64,000 bases of DNA, taken from the NCBI RefSeq assembly GCF_902652685.1, contig NZ_CACRUY010000009.1, positions 62,001 to 126,000 of the forward strand, read 5' to 3'. The position numbers and the translations under genes were made by a program. This stretch comes from Mycobacterium sp. Marseille-P9652. GTDB lineage: Bacteria; Actinomycetota; Actinomycetes; Mycobacteriales; Mycobacteriaceae. The notes under the pieces were generated by a model that was given only the letters and a program-made list of their open reading frames with translations, ran no database searches and was not told the origin of the DNA. This document shows positions 1-10,196 of the stretch, piece by piece (within the stretch, counting starts at the first letter, position 1; each line of letters begins with the position of its first letter).

Positions 1-1
1 C

Positions 2-2683
2 TGGGTGGACTTCGACAACGACTACAAGACGCTCGACCTGCCCTACATGGAGTCGGTGATCTGGGCGTTCAAGCAGCTCTGGGACAAGGGACTGGCCTAC
101 GAGGGCTACCGCGTGCTGCCCTACTGCTGGCGCGACGAGACCCCGTTGTCCAACCACGAGTTGCGGATGGACGACGACGTGTACCAGAGCCGGCAGGACC
201 CGGCGATCACCGTCGGGTTCAGGGTGGTCGGCGGCGAGCTCGACGGCGCCCACCTCCTGGTGTGGACGACGACGCCGTGGACCCTGCCGTCGAACCTGGC
301 CGTCGCGGTCAACCCGGACGTGACCTACGTCCAGATCCGGGCCGGCGACCGTCGTTTCGTGCTGGCGCAGCCGCGGCTGGCCGCCTACGCGCGCGAATTC
401 GGGGAAGAGCCCGAGGTTTTGGGCAGTTATCGGGGCGCGGACCTGCTGGGCATGCGGTACCTGCCGCCGTTCCCGTATTTCATGGATACCGCCAACGCCT
501 TTCAGGTGCTGCCCGGTGACTTCGTGACCACCGAGGACGGCACCGGCATCGTGCACATGGCGCCGGCCTACGGCGAGGACGACATGGCCACCACCGACAC
601 GGTGGGCATCGTGCCGGTGACGCCCGTCGACTCCAGGGGCAGGTTCGGCGCCACCGTCCCGGACTACCAGGGGGAGCATGTCTTTTCGGCCAATGCGCGG
701 ATCATCCGCGATTTGAAGGACGGGACCGGTGCCGCGGCGGCCAACGGCGCGGTGCTCGTCCGCCACGAAACCTACGAGCACCCGTACCCGCACTGCTGGC
801 GGTGCCGGAATCCGTTGATCTACCGCGCCGTCTCGTCCTGGTTCGTCGCCGTCACCCAGTTCCGCGACCGCATGGTCGAATTGAACCAGCAGATCACCTG
901 GCATCCCGACCACGTGAAGGACGGTCAGTTCGGCAAGTGGCTGCAGGGCGCTCGCGACTGGTCGATCTCGCGAAACCGCTACTGGGGCACACCGATTCCG
1001 GTGTGGAAGTCCGACGACCCGGCCTACCCGCGCATCGACGTGTACGGCAGTCTCGACGAACTCGAGCGGGATTTCGGTGTGCGGCCCACCAACCTGCACC
1101 GGCCCTACATCGACGAACTCACCCGGCCGAACCCCGACGACCCGACCGGCCGCAGCACGATGCGGCGCATCCCAGACGTCCTCGACGTGTGGTTCGACTC
1201 CGGCTCGATGCCCTACGCGCAGGTGCACTACCCGTTCGAGAACCGCGACTGGTTCGACGGCCACTACCCCGGGGACTTCATCGTCGAGTACATCGGGCAG
1301 ACCCGCGGCTGGTTCTACACTCTGCACGTGCTGGCCACCGCGCTGTTCGATCGCCCGTCGTTCAAAACCTGTGTCGCGCACGGGATCGTGCTGGGCTCCG
1401 ACGGGCAGAAGATGAGCAAGTCGCTGCGCAACTACCCGGACGTGTCCGAGGTGTTCGACCGCGACGGCTCGGACGCGATGCGCTGGTTCCTGATGGCGTC
1501 GCCGATCCTGCGGGGCGGCAATCTGATCGTCACCGAGCAGGGCATCCGCGAGGGCGTGCGCCAGGTCCAGCTGCCGCTGTGGAACGCCTACAGCTTCCTG
1601 GCCCTCTACGCGCCGAAGGCCGGCGCCTGGCGCACCGACTCGGCACACGTGCTCGACCGCTACATCCTGGCCAAGCTGGCCGTGCTGCGCGACGACCTCA
1701 CTGCGGAAATGGAGGCGTGCGACATCTCGCGGGCCTGCGAGCAGCTGCGACAATTCACCGAGGCATTGACGAATTGGTATGTGCGAAGGTCACGTTCGCG
1801 CTTCTGGACCGAGGACGTCGACGCCATCGACACGCTCCACACCGTGCTGGAGGTGACGGCTCGGCTGGCTGCCCCGCTGCTTCCGTCGGTCACCGAGATC
1901 ATCTGGCGCGGGCTGACCGGCGGGCGCTCGGTGCATCTCACCGACTGGCCCGAGGACGGCGTCGTACCGGCGGATCCCGACCTGGTCGCCGCGATGGACC
2001 AGGTCCGCGAGGTGTGCTCGGCCGCGTCGTCGCTGCGCAAGGCCAAGAAGCTGCGCGTGCGGCTGCCGCTGCCGAAACTCACCGTGGCCGTGGACAATCC
2101 CGGGCGCCTGGAGCCGTTTGCGGATCTGATCGCCGACGAGCTCAACGTCAAGTCGGTGGAGCTGACCGACGCGATCGACACCTACGGGCGGTTCGAGCTG
2201 ACCGTCAACGCGCGCGTGGCCGGGCCGCGGCTGGGCAAGGATGTGCAGGCGGCCATCAGGGCGGTCAAGGCGGGGGAGGGCCGCGTCAATCCCGACGGCA
2301 CCCTGACGGCCGGCCCGGCGGTCCTGCTGCCCGAGGAGTACAGCTCGCGGCTGGTCGCCGCCGACCCCGAGTACACCGCGGCGCTGGCCGACGGCGCCGG
2401 ACTGGTGGTGCTCGACGGCACCGTCACCCCGGAACTCGAGGCCGAGGGCTGGGCCAAGGACCGCATCCGCGAACTGCAGGAGCTGCGAAAGTCGACCGGC
2501 CTGGACGTCTCCGACCGCATCCGGTTGGTGATGGCCGTGCCCGCCGAGCGGGCCGACTGGGCGCGCACGCACCGGGACCTGATCGCCGGGGAGACCCTCG
2601 CGACGAGCTTCGAGTTCGGTGACCCCGGGACGGACGGTGCCGAGATCGGCGACGGTGTGCGGGTGAGCATCGGGAAGGCGTGA
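2..2683 (+). CDS. ileS: Isoleucyl-tRNA synthetase, 5' end missing
   Basis: This enzyme charges tRNA-Ile with isoleucine in the cytosol. The reading frame is already open at base 2, so the N-terminus (about 150 residues with the HIGH motif, judging from the usual mycobacterial length near 1040) lies outside the window. Visible parts are the editing domain, including [11 protein letters not shown] and [15 protein letters not shown], the KMSKS loop ([14 protein letters not shown]), the [11 protein letters not shown] segment and the C-terminal anticodon-binding helices. A CWRC pair sits near 787-800. The sequence matches the mycobacterial type closely. It is followed by a non-coding gap and a same-strand gene with its own leader, so cotranscription is uncertain. 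Confidence 0.97.
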   Translation, partial: WVDFDNDYKTLDLPYMESVIWAFKQLWDKGLAYEGYRVLPYCWRDETPLSNHELRMDDDVYQSRQDPAITVGFRVVGGELDGAHLLVWTTTPWTLPSNLAVAVNPDVTYVQIRAGDRRFVLAQPRLAAYAREFGEEPEVLGSYRGADLLGMRYLPPFPYFMDTANAFQVLPGDFVTTEDGTGIVHMAPAYGEDDMATTDTVGIVPVTPVDSRGRFGATVPDYQGEHVFSANARIIRDLKDGTGAAAANGAVLVRHETYEHPYPHCWRCRNPLIYRAVSSWFVAVTQFRDRMVELNQQITWHPDHVKDGQFGKWLQGARDWSISRNRYWGTPIPVWKSDDPAYPRIDVYGSLDELERDFGVRPTNLHRPYIDELTRPNPDDPTGRSTMRRIPDVLDVWFDSGSMPYAQVHYPFENRDWFDGHYPGDFIVEYIGQTRGWFYTLHVLATALFDRPSFKTCVAHGIVLGSDGQKMSKSLRNYPDVSEVFDRDGSDAMRWFLMASPILRGGNLIVTEQGIREGVRQVQLPLWNAYSFLALYAPKAGAWRTDSAHVLDRYILAKLAVLRDDLTAEMEACDISRACEQLRQFTEALTNWYVRRSRSRFWTEDVDAIDTLHTVLEVTARLAAPLLPSVTEIIWRGLTGGRSVHLTDWPEDGVVPADPDLVAAMDQVREVCSAASSLRKAKKLRVRLPLPKLTVAVDNPGRLEPFADLIADELNVKSVELTDAIDTYGRFELTVNARVAGPRLGKDVQAAIRAVKAGEGRVNPDGTLTAGPAVLLPEEYSSRLVAADPEYTAALADGAGLVVLDGTVTPELEAEGWAKDRIRELQELRKSTGLDVSDRIRLVMAVPAERADWARTHRDLIAGETLATSFEFGDPGTDGAEIGDGVRVSIGKA

Positions 2684-2739
2684 TCCTCCGGGGTGGGAAG
2701 CGCCGCGAGCCGACGGTCGCCGTGCCGCCGGGACGCCGC

Positions 2740-2755
2740 CGAAAATTTTCGAAAA
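2740..2755. promoter_or_regulatory. Overlapping AT-rich palindromes downstream of ileS
   Basis: CGAAAATTTTCG at 2740-2751 is a perfect palindrome and overlaps a second one, TTTTCGAAAA, at 2746-2755. Such an AT block stands out in a GC-rich background. It lies about 85 bases before the next start codon. A protein-binding site or part of a promoter is possible, but function is inference only. Confidence 0.3.
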
Positions 2756-2838
2756 AAGTGTCCGAGTGATCGGGGGTGGCCGCTCATACCTGTGACGACG
2801 GCCCAACGGGGGCCGCGACCACAGTTAAGGACCCCACC

Positions 2839-3753
2839 ATGAGCACCATCGAAGACTTCCAGTCGGCCACCTTCGCCGCAGTCCCCTACGAGGACCTCAC
2901 CGTCGCCGAGGCGTGGGCGTCGAGCCCGCTGGGCGACCCCTCGATCGAAGACGGCTCCCTGGCCAAGGCGGCAGCCGCCGACGACGGGCCGGCCACTACC
3001 GTCATCGCGCGACCGCGCTCGAGGGCACGGAACGCCATCGTGGCCGGGGCCGTCGTCGCCTCCCTCGGCGCGGTGGCCGGGCTGGGCGCGATACTTCTCG
3101 GGGCCACCGACTCCAAGGAACAGAAGCCGGCCGTCGTTGTGCCGAACGCCAGCGTCGGCTCGGTGGCGCCACAGGCTCCCAGCGCAGCTCCGCCGTCGCC
3201 CGCCGCGCCGCCGGCCCCATCGGTCGCCGCTCCGGCGGACGCCGGGCAGGCCGCGCCGGGCGTGACCGGACCGGGCCAAGAACCCCTCGTGAGCATCCCG
3301 GCGCCGCAAGCTCCCGTGGCGGCGCCTCCGCCGGCCGCGCCGGCCCAGCCGCCGGCCGCCGACCCGGGCACCCCGCCCCCCGGAACATCGGTGACCGTCG
3401 ACGTTCCCGTCGTGGTCCCGGTGCCCATCCCGGTTCCCGTGCCCTCGGCCCCACAGCAGGGTGGCGGCAACCCGCCGCAGCAGGGTGGCGGCAACCCGCC
3501 GCAGCAGGGTGGTGGCAACCCGCCGCAGCAGGGTGGTGGTAACCCGCCGCAGCAGGGTGGTGGTAACCCGCCGCAGCAGGGTGGTGGCAACCCGCCGCAG
3601 CAAGGTGGCGGCCACCCGCCGATCCAGTGCCTTGCCTGCCAGCTGCCGGTGCAGCAGCAGCCGGTGCACCCGCTGCCGGTCCACCCGTTGCCCGTTCAGC
3701 AACAGCCGGTGCACCCCCTGCCGGTTCAGCAACAGCCGATTCAGCACCACTGA
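2839..3753 (+). CDS. Proline-rich single-pass membrane protein with tandem repeat tail
   Basis: No defined function is recognised. The chosen ATG opens MSTIEDFQSATFAAVPYED; an upstream in-frame start at 2776 has no support. About 60 acidic, probably cytosolic residues are followed by one hydrophobic helix (around residues 65-90, AIVAGAVVASLGAVAGLGAILL). After that the chain is almost entirely Pro/Ala-rich, then a block of seven PQQGGGNP units, then QQQPVHPLPV-like repeats to the end. The topology suggests a surface or periplasmic stalk anchored from the inside. A CLAC motif between the two repeat blocks gives two cysteines that could form a disulfide. Low-complexity tails of this kind are common in mycobacterial envelope proteins. 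A terminator hairpin follows directly. Confidence 0.8.
   Translation: MSTIEDFQSATFAAVPYEDLTVAEAWASSPLGDPSIEDGSLAKAAAADDGPATTVIARPRSRARNAIVAGAVVASLGAVAGLGAILLGATDSKEQKPAVVVPNASVGSVAPQAPSAAPPSPAAPPAPSVAAPADAGQAAPGVTGPGQEPLVSIPAPQAPVAAPPPAAPAQPPAADPGTPPPGTSVTVDVPVVVPVPIPVPVPSAPQQGGGNPPQQGGGNPPQQGGGNPPQQGGGNPPQQGGGNPPQQGGGNPPQQGGGHPPIQCLACQLPVQQQPVHPLPVHPLPVQQQPVHPLPVQQQPIQHH
3451..3618 (+). repeat. Seven tandem 24-bp units inside the coding region
   Basis: Seven consecutive 24-base units each encode PQQGGGNP (the last has His for Asn). Units differ only at a few synonymous positions such as GGC/GGT, which points to recent unit duplication. Copy number could vary between strains. Confidence 0.95.
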
Positions 3754-3766
3754 CGCGAGTCGCCAA

Positions 3767-3796
3767 GGTGAGGCCGGACGAATGTCCGGCCTCACC
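3767..3796. terminator. Bidirectional hairpin terminator
   Basis: A perfect 13-bp stem, GGTGAGGCCGGAC paired with GTCCGGCCTCACC, closes a 4-base GAAT loop. There is no U-tract, as is usual for mycobacterial hairpins. It sits exactly between the convergent ends at 3753 and 3806, so it could serve both transcripts. Confidence 0.85.
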
Positions 3797-3805
3797 GTCG
3801 TGCCG

Positions 3806-4300
3806 TCAGGAGGTTCGCGACCGCAGCGCGTGACGCGCGTGCGGCCAGAACGGCATCCCGGCCACCACGGTCGCCCCGGTGGCGATCAGGCCGACCGCGA
3901 CGTCGACGCTCTCGCGCCCGTCCTGCGCCCAGTAGACGTCCTTGAGGTCGAGCAGCAGCGCGAGTTCGTCGACGATCATCGCGTTCGCCGCGCCGTACGC
4001 GACCGCCGCGGCGGGGTGCCGGCGCTGCCGTTCCGTGCCCCTCAGGCCCACCCCGGCCACCGTCGCCAACATCCCGATGCCGAGGTTGTAGTGATGAAAG
4101 TGCCTGCCGCCCACGGAGACCCCACCGCCCGACGGTCCGTGGCCGGCCCGGATCCAATGCGTGAGCCCGCGCAGGCCGGCGAACGTGAGCGTGAAGGACG
4201 CCCACGCCAGCACGGTGGCCTGTTCACCGGGGGCCAGCCGCTCGTCCCACTGGCGGCGAAGCCGGGCCAGACGCGTGCCGGGGGCGTCGCTGTGCATCAT
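3806..4300 (-). CDS. Small multi-pass membrane protein
   Basis: A 164-residue protein with about four hydrophobic segments. It carries a [12 protein letters not shown] motif near the middle and a [19 protein letters not shown] segment, both rich in residues that could bind metal or a polar ligand; proteins with these motifs are known to me only as uncharacterised actinobacterial integral membrane proteins. The start overlaps the stop of the upstream methyltransferase as ATGA (4297-4300), so the two are translationally coupled. The pair lies between ileS and dinX, which are neighbours in M. tuberculosis, so it looks like an accessory insertion. Function is unknown. Confidence 0.75.
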   Translation of the reverse strand: MMHSDAPGTRLARLRRQWDERLAPGEQATVLAWASFTLTFAGLRGLTHWIRAGHGPSGGGVSVGGRHFHHYNLGIGMLATVAGVGLRGTERQRRHPAAAVAYGAANAMIVDELALLLDLKDVYWAQDGRESVDVAVGLIATGATVVAGMPFWPHARHALRSRTS

Positions 4301-4860
4301 GCCGCCTTCACCGCGCGCCAACGTTGTCGGCCGGCGCGTACTTCGACGTCGATGTCGCGAAACCCCGCGGCGCGCAGGCGATCCGGCATGGTCGCCGGGG
4401 GAATCGGATTGCACGTGTCCCGGAAATGCAGCACCTGGAACTTCAGCGACGGCACCCCGTCGCTCCCGGCGAAGATGCCCCCGGGGCGAAGCACCCGCAG
4501 CGCCTCGGCGAACAACCGGTCCTGCAGCTGGGCCGTCGGTACGTGGTGCAGCATCGTGAAGGACACCACCGAGCTGAACTCGCCGCCCGGCAGGCCCGTA
4601 TCGGTGCCGTCGCCGTTGATGATCCGCGCCCGGCTGCCGTACAGGTCCTGGAGCCGCCGCGCCATCTCGGGGTCGATCTCGACGGCGGTGAGCCGGGGCG
4701 TCTTGTCGACGAGGACCCTCAGGAAGGCGCCGTAGCCCGGCCCGATCTCCAGGGTGTTGTCGCCGAGATCCACATCGGCGAGCACCCACGGCAGCAGGTG
4801 GTCCTCGACCTCTCGGGCCCACCGGTCGGAATTGCAACACCACCTGTGACAGAGGTTCAT
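4297..4860 (-). CDS. Class I SAM-dependent methyltransferase
   Basis: The motif I region reads [12 protein letters not shown], followed by an acidic end of strand 2 ([10 protein letters not shown]) and motif [11 protein letters not shown], all typical of Rossmann-fold methyltransferases that bind S-adenosylmethionine. The C-terminal part ([21 protein letters not shown]) is like the UbiE/MenG and small-lipid methyltransferase group. The start was set at the ATG giving MNLCHRWCC; frame-open sequence further upstream would run into dinX. Substrate is unknown. The membrane protein encoded just downstream, coupled by ATGA, suggests a membrane or lipid substrate. Only about 30 bases separate it from the divergent dinX start. 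Confidence 0.85.
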   Translation of the reverse strand: MNLCHRWCCNSDRWAREVEDHLLPWVLADVDLGDNTLEIGPGYGAFLRVLVDKTPRLTAVEIDPEMARRLQDLYGSRARIINGDGTDTGLPGGEFSSVVSFTMLHHVPTAQLQDRLFAEALRVLRPGGIFAGSDGVPSLKFQVLHFRDTCNPIPPATMPDRLRAAGFRDIDVEVRAGRQRWRAVKAA

Positions 4861-4876
4861 CGCCATACACCACGAA

Positions 4877-4882
4877 TAGCAT
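4877..4882 (+). promoter_or_regulatory. Candidate -10 element for dinX
   Basis: TAGCAT fits the mycobacterial TANNNT -10 pattern and lies 8 bases before the GTG start of dinX, so transcription would begin at or next to the start codon. No LexA-type SOS box is seen here. Confidence 0.4.
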
Positions 4883-4890
4883 TTGCTGCT

Positions 4891-6282
4891 GTGGAGGCGC
4901 GCTGGGTTTTGCACCTGGACATGGACGCGTTCTTCGCCTCCGTCGAACAACTGACCCGGCCGACGCTGCGGGGGCGGCCGGTGCTGGTCGGTGGCCTGGG
5001 CGGGCGCGGGGTGGTGGCGGGGGCGAGCTACGAGGCCCGCGTCTTCGGCGCCCGGTCAGCCATGCCGATGCACCAGGCCCGCCGCCTGATCGGGGTGACG
5101 GCGGTGGTGCTGCCTCCGCGCGGCGTGGTGTACGGGGTGGCCAGCCGGCGCGTCTTCGACACCATCCGCGGCATCGTGCCCGTCGTCGAGCAACTGTCGT
5201 TCGACGAGGGCTTCGGCGAACCTCCGCAACTCGCCGGGGCGTCGGCCGCGGACGTCGAGGTGTTCTGCGAGGAACTGCGGCGACGGGTCAGGGAGGAAAC
5301 CGGGCTGACCGCGTCCGTCGGGGCGGGCTCGGGCAAACAGGTCGCCAAGATCGCCTCCGGGCTGGCCAAGCCCGACGGCATCCGGGTCGTGCGGCGCGCC
5401 GACGAACGAGCCCTCCTGGGCGGGTTGCCCGTGCGCCGGCTGTGGGGGATAGGCCCGGTCGCCGAGGAGAAGCTGAATCGGCTCGGTATCGAGACCATCG
5501 GCCAGCTGGCCGCGCTGACCGACGCCGAGGCGGCCAACATCCTGGGCGCGACGATCGGGCCGGCGCTGCACCGGCTGGCGCGCGGCATCGACGACCGCCC
5601 GGTGGCCGAGCGCGCCGAGGCCAAGCAGATCAGCTCCGAGTCGACGTTCGCCGTCGATCTGACCAGCCTGCAGCAGTTGCACGAGGCGATCGGCCCGATC
5701 GCCGAACACGCGCACCAGCGCCTGCTGCGCGACGGCCGTGGCGCGCGCACCGTCACGGTGAAGCTGAAGAAGTCCGACATGAGCACGCTGACCCGGTCGG
5801 CGACCCTGCCCTACGCGACGACCGAACCCGGCGCGCTCGTGGCGGTGGCCCGCCGGCTGCTGCTCGATCCGCGCGAGATCGGGCCGATTCGCCTTGTTGG
5901 CGTTGGCTTTTCGGGACTGAGCGACGTCCGGCAGGAGTCGCTGTTCCCCGACCTGGAGTTCTCGGCGCTGGAGTCGGAGGAGGACCATCACACCCTCGAG
6001 GCGCTGCCTGCGGCGGACAGCGACGCCGGCTGGCAGGTGGGGGACGACGTGGCGCACCGCGACCTCGGCCACGGCTGGGTACAGGGCGCGGGTCATGGCG
6101 TTGTCACCGTGCGGTTCGAGACGCGCGGCACCGGCGCCGGGCAGGCTCGCACCTTCCCGGCCGGCACCGCCGAACTCGTGAGGGCCAACCCGGTCGATTC
6201 GCTGGATTGGCCGGAATACGTTGGCGCGCTGCAGGTTGACGCGGAGTCAGCCCCACCGGGCGAAGACGTCGGCGGGGGGTAG
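4891..6282 (+). CDS. dinX: Y-family DNA polymerase IV (DinB1/DinX)
   Basis: Translesion polymerase that copies past damaged template bases. The 463-residue protein starts at a GTG that gives [19 protein letters not shown], matching the known mycobacterial N-terminus. Palm metal ligands are Asp10/Asp12 at the start and Asp105/Glu106 in SFDEGF. A helix-hairpin-helix region ([21 protein letters not shown]) and little-finger domain follow. QESLF near residue 350 is a good beta-clamp binding motif, so it can be loaded on replicating DNA. The C-terminal 100 residues contain the usual mycobacterial extension ([20 protein letters not shown]). Its last 36 bases overlap the convergent ansA gene. Confidence 0.96.
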   Translation: MEARWVLHLDMDAFFASVEQLTRPTLRGRPVLVGGLGGRGVVAGASYEARVFGARSAMPMHQARRLIGVTAVVLPPRGVVYGVASRRVFDTIRGIVPVVEQLSFDEGFGEPPQLAGASAADVEVFCEELRRRVREETGLTASVGAGSGKQVAKIASGLAKPDGIRVVRRADERALLGGLPVRRLWGIGPVAEEKLNRLGIETIGQLAALTDAEAANILGATIGPALHRLARGIDDRPVAERAEAKQISSESTFAVDLTSLQQLHEAIGPIAEHAHQRLLRDGRGARTVTVKLKKSDMSTLTRSATLPYATTEPGALVAVARRLLLDPREIGPIRLVGVGFSGLSDVRQESLFPDLEFSALESEEDHHTLEALPAADSDAGWQVGDDVAHRDLGHGWVQGAGHGVVTVRFETRGTGAGQARTFPAGTAELVRANPVDSLDWPEYVGALQVDAESAPPGEDVGGG

Positions 6283-7197
6283 CCCGGCGGCCAACGCCGC
6301 CATGAGCAGCACCCGCGCCTGCGGCGGCCGGAGGCTCGGCACCATGACCGCCCCCGCGGCGGCCATGGCGTGCCCCGGCCCGTAGGCGGCCCCGACCCGC
6401 CCGCCCGGGACGCGGGTGGACACCGCGACGACCACGCCGTCTCGGCAATGCCGGCGCACCGCGTCGACGACGGCGGCCCCGGCGTTGCCCGAACCCAGCG
6501 CTTCGAGCACCACGGCCCGCGCGCCGGCGGCCACGCAGGCGTCGAGCGCCACGCCGTCGCTGCCCAGGTACGCGGCGACGATGTCGACCCGCGGCGCCGC
6601 GGCGGCGCTCAGCTCACCGAGATGTGGGCGCGTCTTGGCCTTTGTCAGCGTCACCCCGCCGTTCACCGAGCCGAGCAGCTGTCCGGTGAAGCCGCTGAGG
6701 TCGGGCGTCGCCACCTTGTACATGCCCAGCGGCTGCAGCACTCGGCCCGCGAAGCACACCGCCACCCCGAGCCCGCGCGCCGCGGGGTCGGCGGCCAGCG
6801 CCAGCGCGTCGCGCAGGTTGGCCGGCCCGTCGGCGCCGGGGGCGTCGGCGCTGCGCATCGCGCCGGTCAGGATCACCGGCGCCGGGCCGCCGTACGTCAG
6901 CTCGAGCCAGAGGGCGGTCTCCTCGAGGGTGTCGGTGCCGTGGGTGACGACGACGCCGTCGGCGCCGCCGTCGACCGCGTCCCGCACCGCCGCGCCGATC
7001 CGGTCCCAGTCGGGCAGCGTCAGCTCGGAGCTGTCCACCGACAGCAGGTCGACGACGTCCACGTCGAGGCCCGCCGTGAGGTCCGACCCGCTGCGGCTCG
7101 GCCGGCGCACCCCGTCGGCGCCGGTGCTGGTCGAGATCGTGCCTCCGGTGGCGATCACGGTCAGGCGGGACCTGGCGGACGGCTGATGGGACGGCAT
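6247..7197 (-). CDS. ansA: L-asparaginase
   Basis: Hydrolyses asparagine to aspartate and ammonia. ATGGTIS near the N-terminus supplies the nucleophilic threonine (Thr20) and HGTDTLEE (Thr88-Asp89) the second catalytic pair, as in bacterial-type asparaginases. [15 protein letters not shown] is the expected third block. The ATG at 7197 was chosen because it leaves a short tail before the first strand; longer in-frame starts would add about 34 unsupported residues. At 316 residues it is slightly shorter than the M. tuberculosis enzyme, and no signal peptide is evident. In M. tuberculosis this gene is linked to nitrogen assimilation and acid resistance. Confidence 0.94.
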   Translation of the reverse strand: MPSHQPSARSRLTVIATGGTISTSTGADGVRRPSRSGSDLTAGLDVDVVDLLSVDSSELTLPDWDRIGAAVRDAVDGGADGVVVTHGTDTLEETALWLELTYGGPAPVILTGAMRSADAPGADGPANLRDALALAADPAARGLGVAVCFAGRVLQPLGMYKVATPDLSGFTGQLLGSVNGGVTLTKAKTRPHLGELSAAAAPRVDIVAAYLGSDGVALDACVAAGARAVVLEALGSGNAGAAVVDAVRRHCRDGVVVAVSTRVPGGRVGAAYGPGHAMAAAGAVMVPSLRPPQARVLLMAALAAGLPPADVFARWG

Positions 7198-7283
7198 AGT
7201 GGAATGATCGCGCACGCCGACGGCGAACACCGGCCGCCCAGGGGATGATGCCGGCCCGCGGCCGCCTAAGGGATGATGAGAGA

Positions 7284-7889
7284 GTGCCCGAGGAATCAAC
7301 TGGATCGACAGAGCCGGTGACCTCAGCAGACCAGGCTGAGGACGATTCCGCTGCGCCCCGGCCGCCGAGGCGGCTGCGGCTGCTGGTGGCGGTGGCGGCC
7401 GTGGTCCTTACGCTCGACGTCGTCACGAAGGTGCTCGCCGTCAAGCTGCTCCCGCCCGGCCAGCCGGTGTCCATCATCGGTGACACGGTGACCTGGACGC
7501 TGGTGCGCAACTCCGGTGCGGCCTTCTCGATGGCGACCGGTTACACCTGGGTGCTGACGCTGATCGCGACGTGCGTGGTGGTCGGCATCTTCTGGATGGG
7601 CCGGCGGCTGGTATCGACGTGGTGGGCGGTGGGCCTGGGCATGATCCTGGGCGGCGCGATGGGCAACCTGGTCGACCGCTTCTTCCGGGCACCCGGTCCG
7701 CTGCGCGGCCACGTCGTCGACTTCCTTTCCGTCGGCTGGTGGCCGGTGTTCAACGTCGCCGACCCGTCGGTGGTCGGCGGCGCCATTTTGCTGGTCGTGC
7801 TGTCGATCTTCGGCTACGACTTCGACACCGTTGGTCGGCGCCGGGCGGGCGAGGACTCGCCCGGTCGCCCTAAGGCCGACCAGCGGTGA
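7284..7889 (+). CDS. lspA: Lipoprotein signal peptidase II
   Basis: Membrane aspartyl protease that removes the signal peptide of diacylated prolipoproteins. The protein has four membrane helices. The two catalytic aspartates are in GNLVDRFF (Asp131) and FNVADPS (Asp160), and the NSGAAFS motif is intact. The GTG start at 7284 aligns with the mycobacterial family N-terminus ([10 protein letters not shown]). It overlaps the next gene as GTGA, so the two form one translational unit. Confidence 0.96.
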   Translation: MPEESTGSTEPVTSADQAEDDSAAPRPPRRLRLLVAVAAVVLTLDVVTKVLAVKLLPPGQPVSIIGDTVTWTLVRNSGAAFSMATGYTWVLTLIATCVVVGIFWMGRRLVSTWWAVGLGMILGGAMGNLVDRFFRAPGPLRGHVVDFLSVGWWPVFNVADPSVVGGAILLVVLSIFGYDFDTVGRRRAGEDSPGRPKADQR

Positions 7890-8812
7890 CCGACCGCTCG
7901 ATGCCCGTCCCGGAAGGCCTGGCGGGCATGCGCGTCGACGCGGGACTGGCGCGCCTGCTCGGGCTGTCGCGCAGCGCCGCGGCGGCCATCGCCGAAGACG
8001 GCGGGGTCGAGCTCGACGGTGTGCAGGCCGGCAAGTCCGACCGCCTGACCGGCGGGGCCTGGCTGCAGGTGCGGCTGCCCGAGGCGCCGGCGGCGCCGCA
8101 GAACACGCCCGTCGACATCGAGGGCATGGCGATCCTCTATTCCGACGACGACATCGTCGTGGTCGACAAGCCTGCGGCCGTGGCCGCGCACGCGTCGGTC
8201 GGCTGGACGGGGCCGACGGTGCTCGGGGGTCTCGCGGCCGCCGGGTACCGGATCACCACCTCGGGCGTGCCGGAGCGGCAGGGCATCGTGCACCGCCTCG
8301 ACGTCGGCACCTCCGGCGTCATGGTCGTGGCGCTGTCCGAGCGCGCCTACACCGTCCTCAAGCGGGCGTTCAAGTCCCGGACGGTGGAGAAGCGGTATCA
8401 CGCGCTGGTGCAAGGGCATCCGGACCCGTCGAGCGGGACGATCGACGCGCCGATCGGCCGGCACCGCGGCGGCGAGTGGAAGTTCGCCGTCACAACGGGC
8501 GGCCGCCACAGCCTCACCCATTACGACACGATCGAGGCCTTCGTGGCCGCCAGCCTGCTCGACGTCCATCTGGAAACCGGCCGCACGCACCAGATCCGCG
8601 TGCACTTCTCCGCGTTGCACCACCCCTGCTGCGGCGACCTCGTCTACGGGGCCGACCCCAAGCTTGCGAAAAGGCTTGGGCTGGAACGCCAGTGGTTGCA
8701 CGCGCGTTCGCTGGCGTTCGCCCATCCGCACGACGGCAGGCGGGTCGAGTTCGTCAGTTCCTATCCGGCCGACCTGCAGCACGCGCTGGACGTCCTGCGC
8801 GACGAGGGGTGA
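7886..8812 (+). CDS. RluA/RluD-family ribosomal pseudouridine synthase
   Basis: Converts specific uridines in RNA, normally 23S rRNA, to pseudouridine. An N-terminal S4-like RNA-binding segment (residues 12-60, [20 protein letters not shown]) precedes the catalytic domain. The catalytic loop is HRLDVGTSG with Asp139 as nucleophile. GRTHQIRVH is the conserved C-terminal motif. The GTG start overlaps the lspA stop. The order lspA then rluD-like gene is common in bacteria. The exact target uridines cannot be read from sequence. Confidence 0.94.
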   Translation: MTDRSMPVPEGLAGMRVDAGLARLLGLSRSAAAAIAEDGGVELDGVQAGKSDRLTGGAWLQVRLPEAPAAPQNTPVDIEGMAILYSDDDIVVVDKPAAVAAHASVGWTGPTVLGGLAAAGYRITTSGVPERQGIVHRLDVGTSGVMVVALSERAYTVLKRAFKSRTVEKRYHALVQGHPDPSSGTIDAPIGRHRGGEWKFAVTTGGRHSLTHYDTIEAFVAASLLDVHLETGRTHQIRVHFSALHHPCCGDLVYGADPKLAKRLGLERQWLHARSLAFAHPHDGRRVEFVSSYPADLQHALDVLRDEG

Positions 8813-8813
8813 C

Positions 8814-9572
8814 TCAGCCGGGCTTGCGGGCCTCGACGAGCACCCGGCAGGACTGGGCGGTGAACCGCCCCTCGGCCTCGATGCGGTCATGAAGGGCCCG
8901 GAGTTGCCCGTGATAGCGCTGCACCGTGAAGTCGGGCACCGTCCACACCACCTTGCGCAGGAAGTAGATGACGGCGCCGATGTCGAAGAACTCCACGCGC
9001 ATCCGTTCCATGCGCATGTCGACCACGTCCAGGCCGGCGGCCCGCGCCTCGGCGCGCTGGGCGTCGGGATGGAGCTCCGCCCACTTCTGCGGTTGCGGCC
9101 CGACGAACTGCTCGACGAGCTCGGACATGGTCGCCGGGCCGATCTGCTGGGCGAGGTAAGCGCCGCCCGGCCGCAACACCCGGGCGATCTCGGCCCATCG
9201 CACGTCGATGGGATGGCGGCTGGTCACCAGGTCGAAAGCCCGATCAGCGAACGGCAATCGCGGCTCGTCGGTGGTGGTAACGACGACCACGCCGCGCGGG
9301 TGCAGGCGCTGGGTGGCCAACGCGGCGTTCGGTGGCCACGACTCCGTCGCCGCCATCGCGGGCGGGAACGTCGCGGCGCCCGCGAGCACCTCGCCGCCGC
9401 CGGTGTCGATGTCGAGCGCGGACGAGACATTGGCGAGCCGCTCGCTCATCAGGCGCTGATAACCCCAGGTCGGGCGCTCCTCGGTCGCGCGGCCGTCCAG
9501 CCAGGAGAAGTCCCAGCCGTCGACCGGCGCCGACTCGGCTTCCGCCACGAGGTCGTCGAAGGTGTGAGCCAC
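8814..9572 (-). CDS. SAM-dependent methyltransferase
   Basis: A 252-residue class I methyltransferase-like protein. The glycine-rich loop is DIDTGGGEVL and the post-II segment VLRPGGAYLAQQIGP is clear. An extended C-terminal part (RRxxMRVEFFDIGAVIYFLRKV type) matches a family of actinobacterial methyltransferases with unknown substrate. It lies convergent with the pseudouridine synthase, one base apart, so there is no room for a separate terminator. In M. tuberculosis this interval instead holds lprI next to glbN, so gene content differs here. Confidence 0.85.
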   Translation of the reverse strand: MAHTFDDLVAEAESAPVDGWDFSWLDGRATEERPTWGYQRLMSERLANVSSALDIDTGGGEVLAGAATFPPAMAATESWPPNAALATQRLHPRGVVVVTTTDEPRLPFADRAFDLVTSRHPIDVRWAEIARVLRPGGAYLAQQIGPATMSELVEQFVGPQPQKWAELHPDAQRAEARAAGLDVVDMRMERMRVEFFDIGAVIYFLRKVVWTVPDFTVQRYHGQLRALHDRIEAEGRFTAQSCRVLVEARKPG

Positions 9573-9609
9573 CCGAGCATTGTGCCCCGCCGCGCGATGG
9601 CGGTCCGGA

Positions 9610-10014
9610 TCAGACCTTCGCGCGGTCGCTCGTCGCGATCTCGGGGGCCAGCGGCGCGATGGCGCCGAGTATCTCGGTGACGGTCGCCGACGGCACCCCG
9701 GCCGCGGTCAGGGCGTCGGCCAGGTGCCCGGCGACCAGGTTGAAGTGGAGCATGGTGATGCCGCGCCCCTGGTGGACCTGCTTCATCGGCGCGCCCGTGT
9801 AGGGCTCGGGTCCGCCGAGGGCGGCCGCGAAGAACTCGACCTGCTTGCCCTTGAGGCGATTCATGTTGGTGCCGGTGAAGAAGCCAGAAAGTCGGTCGTC
9901 GGCGAGCACCCGGGCGTAGAAGTCCTCGACCACGACCTCGATGGCTTCGTGCCCTCCGATCCGGTCGTAGACGGACTGCGGCCGGGACTTGCGGAAGTGC
10001 GCCAGAATTTTCAT
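9610..10014 (-). CDS. glbN: Truncated haemoglobin N (group I)
   Basis: Binds oxygen and nitric oxide; in mycobacteria it oxidises NO to nitrate. The 134-residue protein keeps the key residues at the canonical positions: proximal His81 (VHQGRGI), Tyr33 at B10 and Gln58 at E11. The short N-terminal extension ([17 protein letters not shown]) is a pre-A segment of the type that affects ligand access in M. tuberculosis GlbN. The ATG at 10014 is preferred because upstream in-frame residues are low complexity. The C-terminal tail differs from M. tuberculosis and is shorter. Confidence 0.96.
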   Translation of the reverse strand: MKILAHFRKSRPQSVYDRIGGHEAIEVVVEDFYARVLADDRLSGFFTGTNMNRLKGKQVEFFAAALGGPEPYTGAPMKQVHQGRGITMLHFNLVAGHLADALTAAGVPSATVTEILGAIAPLAPEIATSDRAKV

Positions 10015-10184
10015 AACCCCGATTGGAACATTCCGGCGTTGCCCCTCAGTTAGTGCGCGATCACGCGCGGATGACCCTGAGTAACAACGGGATTGCCGTC
10101 GGGTGACGCTCGCCCGGGCGGCCCCGTGAGGCGGCGTCCCGTGCGACGTGGCGGCAATCTGCATCCGGTGGGCGGGCGATGTCC

Positions 10185-10190
10185 TAGGTT
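10185..10190 (+). promoter_or_regulatory. Leaderless-type -10 element
   Basis: TAGGTT is followed by 6 bases and an ATG at 10197, the geometry of a mycobacterial leaderless transcript. It would transcribe the small ORF and the SDR gene behind it. Confidence 0.5.
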
Positions 10191-10196
10191 TGGTTT

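Noticed and set aside
3451-3618. CRISPR-like regular repeats
   Set aside because: Units are contiguous with no spacers, in frame and encode a peptide repeat.
5194-5208. SFDEGF in DinX as a broken active site because Ala is usual before Phe
   Set aside because: Both catalytic acidic residues (Asp105, Glu106) are intact; the Gly change is outside the metal ligands.
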